Positions 61,361 to 64,000 of a DNA stretch of 64,000 bases are shown here, one piece after another (position 1 is the first letter of the stretch; each line of letters begins with the position of its first letter). Source of the stretch: Arcuatula senhousia (taxonomy: Eukaryota; Mollusca; Bivalvia; Mytilida; Mytilidae); the NCBI GenBank assembly GCA_963971305.1, contig OZ020313.1, positions 51,842,203 through 51,906,202 on the forward strand, written 5' to 3'. The notes beneath the pieces were generated by a model. The model had not been told where the DNA came from and did not search any database. It was given only the letters and a program-made list of their open reading frames with translations. Position numbers and translations under genes: made by a program.

Positions 61361-62467
61361 GCATTGCACCATTGTCAATACTTGCGTGATTTAAAGAAAA
61401 ATATCTGGTTCGTAAAGATGCATAATAAATCATGAAATAAAACATGCTGTTAAGTAATTGTTTAATGATTTCAGGTTGAAATATTATATTTCCAAATTAA
61501 TAAATGGTTGAATTTTAAAACAAATGGGGAGGACGTAATTAAAAGCTACAAAACGATAAAGCAGTCAAAAAGTACAGTGTGGTTTTGATAGAAGATTTCA
61601 AACACGTGTCTTTGCCGAATCGCACAGACGAAAATAGAAGTGCTGAAAGTACAGAAATCTAGTCCATCGATATGTTCGTCCGTACTTTTTTCGAACTTCT
61701 TTGAACTCAAAGGAAGTCTTTAGTATTTAGTAAATGTTCTTTGATGTCTTTCTTTTAAAACATTACCCTTATTTATTTTGTTTACAACCGTTCATTGTTT
61801 CAAAATATAAATACTATGTAACTACAATATTCACCATCATTACCCATTATAGTAAATTCCAGACGTGTTTAACATAAGTCTTACAAAAGGAATATGTCCA
61901 AAGATGATGTAGAGCTCTCTAGCCAGATAACTTGTGTAGGACCGTGTAAAAACTTCTATCTCAATACTTTGTATATACCCGTCATGTCAATTTAATTATC
62001 AATGTCTCATCAGCTCACCCTGCGTAAAAAATATAAACTTATCGAAGTTGATCTAGACCTATTCCGTGAGCTAATATCTTACATCGGAAATATTTGGCAT
62101 TTATTGAATATCCAGGGTACAAAGTAATTAAAATAGAAAATTAGGTAACACGTTGACAAAGCAAAAGTGGAGCTCTTCACGCATTTAACTGAAATGCACA
62201 ATTTGATATTGATGCATATCTTGGTCATGCATTTTTCACCAATATTCAGTACAAAGGACAAAAAAAAATGCAACACCTTAAACATGCTTTCCGAGTCCGA
62301 TAATTAAAACGGAGATAAATCTAATCCCGAATTTTATCTAGAATCCCATACTTGCATGCATCCATATATAGTCAGTTGATTTTTTTTTTACAATAACTAA
62401 ATTCTGTGCAACTTTATTTTCCCTAAATAACTGAGAGATCGCAGGTTTAAGGTCTAGAAAAAAAACG
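61361..62467. other. Intergenic, nothing seen
   Basis: AT-rich. No genes or structured repeats. Confidence 0.6.
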
Positions 62468-62530
62468 AGAAGTGGAGAAAATGCACACGATACAACCTAT
62501 ACGAAACAACACCAAACAGCTAGCAGCCTT
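62468..62530 (+). repeat. Dispersed repeat, 'CAGCAGCCTTC' family, copy 4
   Basis: AGAAGTGGAGAAAATGCACA then CGATACAACC, and later AGCTAGCAGCCTTC, collinear with 37206-37310 but shorter. Confidence 0.45.
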
Positions 62531-62861
62531 CTTGTTTTATGTCTTCAGTTAGAAAAATACACACATACAGTAACAAAGTCAAACAATCAAAAGAAGTATT
62601 CTTATCTGTAAAAAAAGTTGGAATTCGCAGCAAAATTAGAACTACATATTTGAAAAGTTGGCGAATGAATATGCTTTTGAACAATTTTAATGCGTGAACC
62701 TGGTGCTGTCTCTCAAGACCCGATGCACCTATATATTTTATCAGGAGAATATCTGCATAACTATCAAAGGTTGCGTTAAAAATTCAGAATATCGGGGAGA
62801 TGAACATTTGTGATAAAATGAACATGAAGTGATGTTCGGGATTGCTTGGGATGATATAAGG

Positions 62862-63432
62862 CAAAGGAGTAGAGCCACGAAGGCCCTAAATCGGCCCAGT
62901 ATTTTCACTATTTTTTCAACTACTATAACTTGTCAAAAATTTAACTAAAATATGTTAAGGTATGAATAAACTTTTAATATCTGTAAGATTTAGCAAAATA
63001 TTTACACCACAGGTTTAGCCTTGATACTTTAAACAGGCCATATATTTGAAAATTCCTCATTTTTCACACATTTTCACCGGTTTCTCTGCATATTTCATCA
63101 AAAGTAGTATTGGCCACCATAATTTTTTTATTATTTATTTATAATATCATAATACATATTTCTATCACAAAATAATTTTGGTCGACAGGTGTGGCCCATT
63201 CCATTTTCATCGATTTATACATGAAAATCAAGGAAAACTGTCGCAAATTGTAATTTTTCACAAAATAGTCTATTTTTTACCTCACTGCTCTCCTTGTTGA
63301 TAAATAATTGAAGGAAAAAATATTGCAATTCGTAAAATATAGAGACTAATGAACATTAATTCAGCAACTACAAGCAGATATATCAAAGTTGAATTTTTGG
63401 GCCATTTCGGGCCTTTGTGGCTCTACTCCTTT
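62862..63432. mobile_element. MITE-like element with about 35-bp terminal inverted repeats
   Basis: The left end CAAAGGAGTAGAGCCACGAA continues GGCCCTAAATCGGCCC. The right end is its complement with a few mismatches (GGGCCATTTCGGGCC then TTTGTGGCTCTACTCCTTTG). The 571-bp element has an AT-rich interior with no coding frame. The target duplication is not clear. Confidence 0.75.
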
Positions 63433-64000
63433 GGGAAACGAGTCTTGACTGCCACTGGAAAAGAAAGAATGGGTAATGTGTGTTAATATAACCTACTGCA
63501 GAGGGTCATATGGGTTCTACTCTTACAATGACGTGCAGCAGTGCCTTTTCACGTGCTAGTAACATGTTAATAATGTTACCCTAACGGTGCAACTCTGGTT
63601 TCCATTGAGGTTTCCGTACTATAGCCTGGCTACCCCGAAAGATGACAGAATTACCAAATTGAACCACCTTAGGCATACATACCTGTTGCTCTGTGGCCAC
63701 GAGCTCAAAAATCGGACACTCTTTGGACAAGTTTAGGCCATTTTGTCACCGTTGCCAACAGAAGTCGTATGGCAATTATAAAATTAAGTTATCTTTTACG
63801 CAAATTTCGTCGCGTTTATCCCTTAATGTGTATTTAAAACATAAAAACAAATTTATGAGATTCTAAAAGTTGTAAGCCACTACTACATGAAATCAAAATA
63901 ATATTTTAGACCTTGAGACTATAAGGCGACTGAGCCCTATATGTGTTCCAAAGTAAATCAATTTTAATGTGTTTGAGGCAACACGTTAATGTCAATTTTT
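63433..64000. other. Intergenic, nothing seen
   Basis: No recognisable gene or repeat up to the end of the window. Confidence 0.6.

Noticed and set aside
1..64000. tRNA or rRNA genes
   Set aside because: I looked for T-arm motifs (GGTTCRANNCC) and rRNA-like conserved blocks and found no candidate that would fold as a tRNA.

Overview
This is an AT-rich, intron- and repeat-laden animal nuclear window. It most likely comes from a marine bivalve, probably a mussel of the Mytilus type. The basis is that the dispersed repeats look like mussel repeats I recognise: the 'GACGAAACGCGCGTC' core, the 'CTTCCGGAGCACCTGAG' family and the GGAC-tailed family. No database was searched, so the genus is an inference.

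The one host gene I can support fully lies on the + strand from 6883 to 34142. It is assembled from ten exons with consensus GT/AG junctions and consistent phases, and gives a 520-residue secreted protein: signal peptide, two F5/8 type C (discoidin) domains, a short Cys-containing linker, and a C-terminal F-type lectin (fucolectin/tachylectin-4-like) domain. An additional 84-nt in-frame open block with good splice signals (29988-30071) and an in-frame upstream extension of exon 8 may be alternative coding sequence. Intron 1 (11.3 kb) holds a 5'-truncated non-LTR retrotransposon whose reverse-transcriptase reading frame is open for 925 codons. The donor site of exon 5 is copied about 17 times by a 53-bp minisatellite filling the start of intron 5.

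Layout: 1-3300, a pyrimidine-rich 40-bp minisatellite interrupted by a SINE-like fragment and a fold-back element full of ATCCGTA heptamers; 3300-6880, 5' flank with one MITE-like element; 6883-34142, the lectin gene; 34143-64000, no convincing host gene but many MITE-like elements with terminal inverted repeats (38579, 43548, 62862, a possible hAT at 50815), satellites (48340, 60820) and scattered old repeats.

The discoidin and F-type lectin modules are both beta-barrel glycan or lipid-binding folds. A secreted protein combining them suggests a recognition, adhesion or innate-immune role, but the canonical fucose-binding motif of the F-type domain appears to be absent. No RNA gene, CRISPR array or prokaryotic operon is present.
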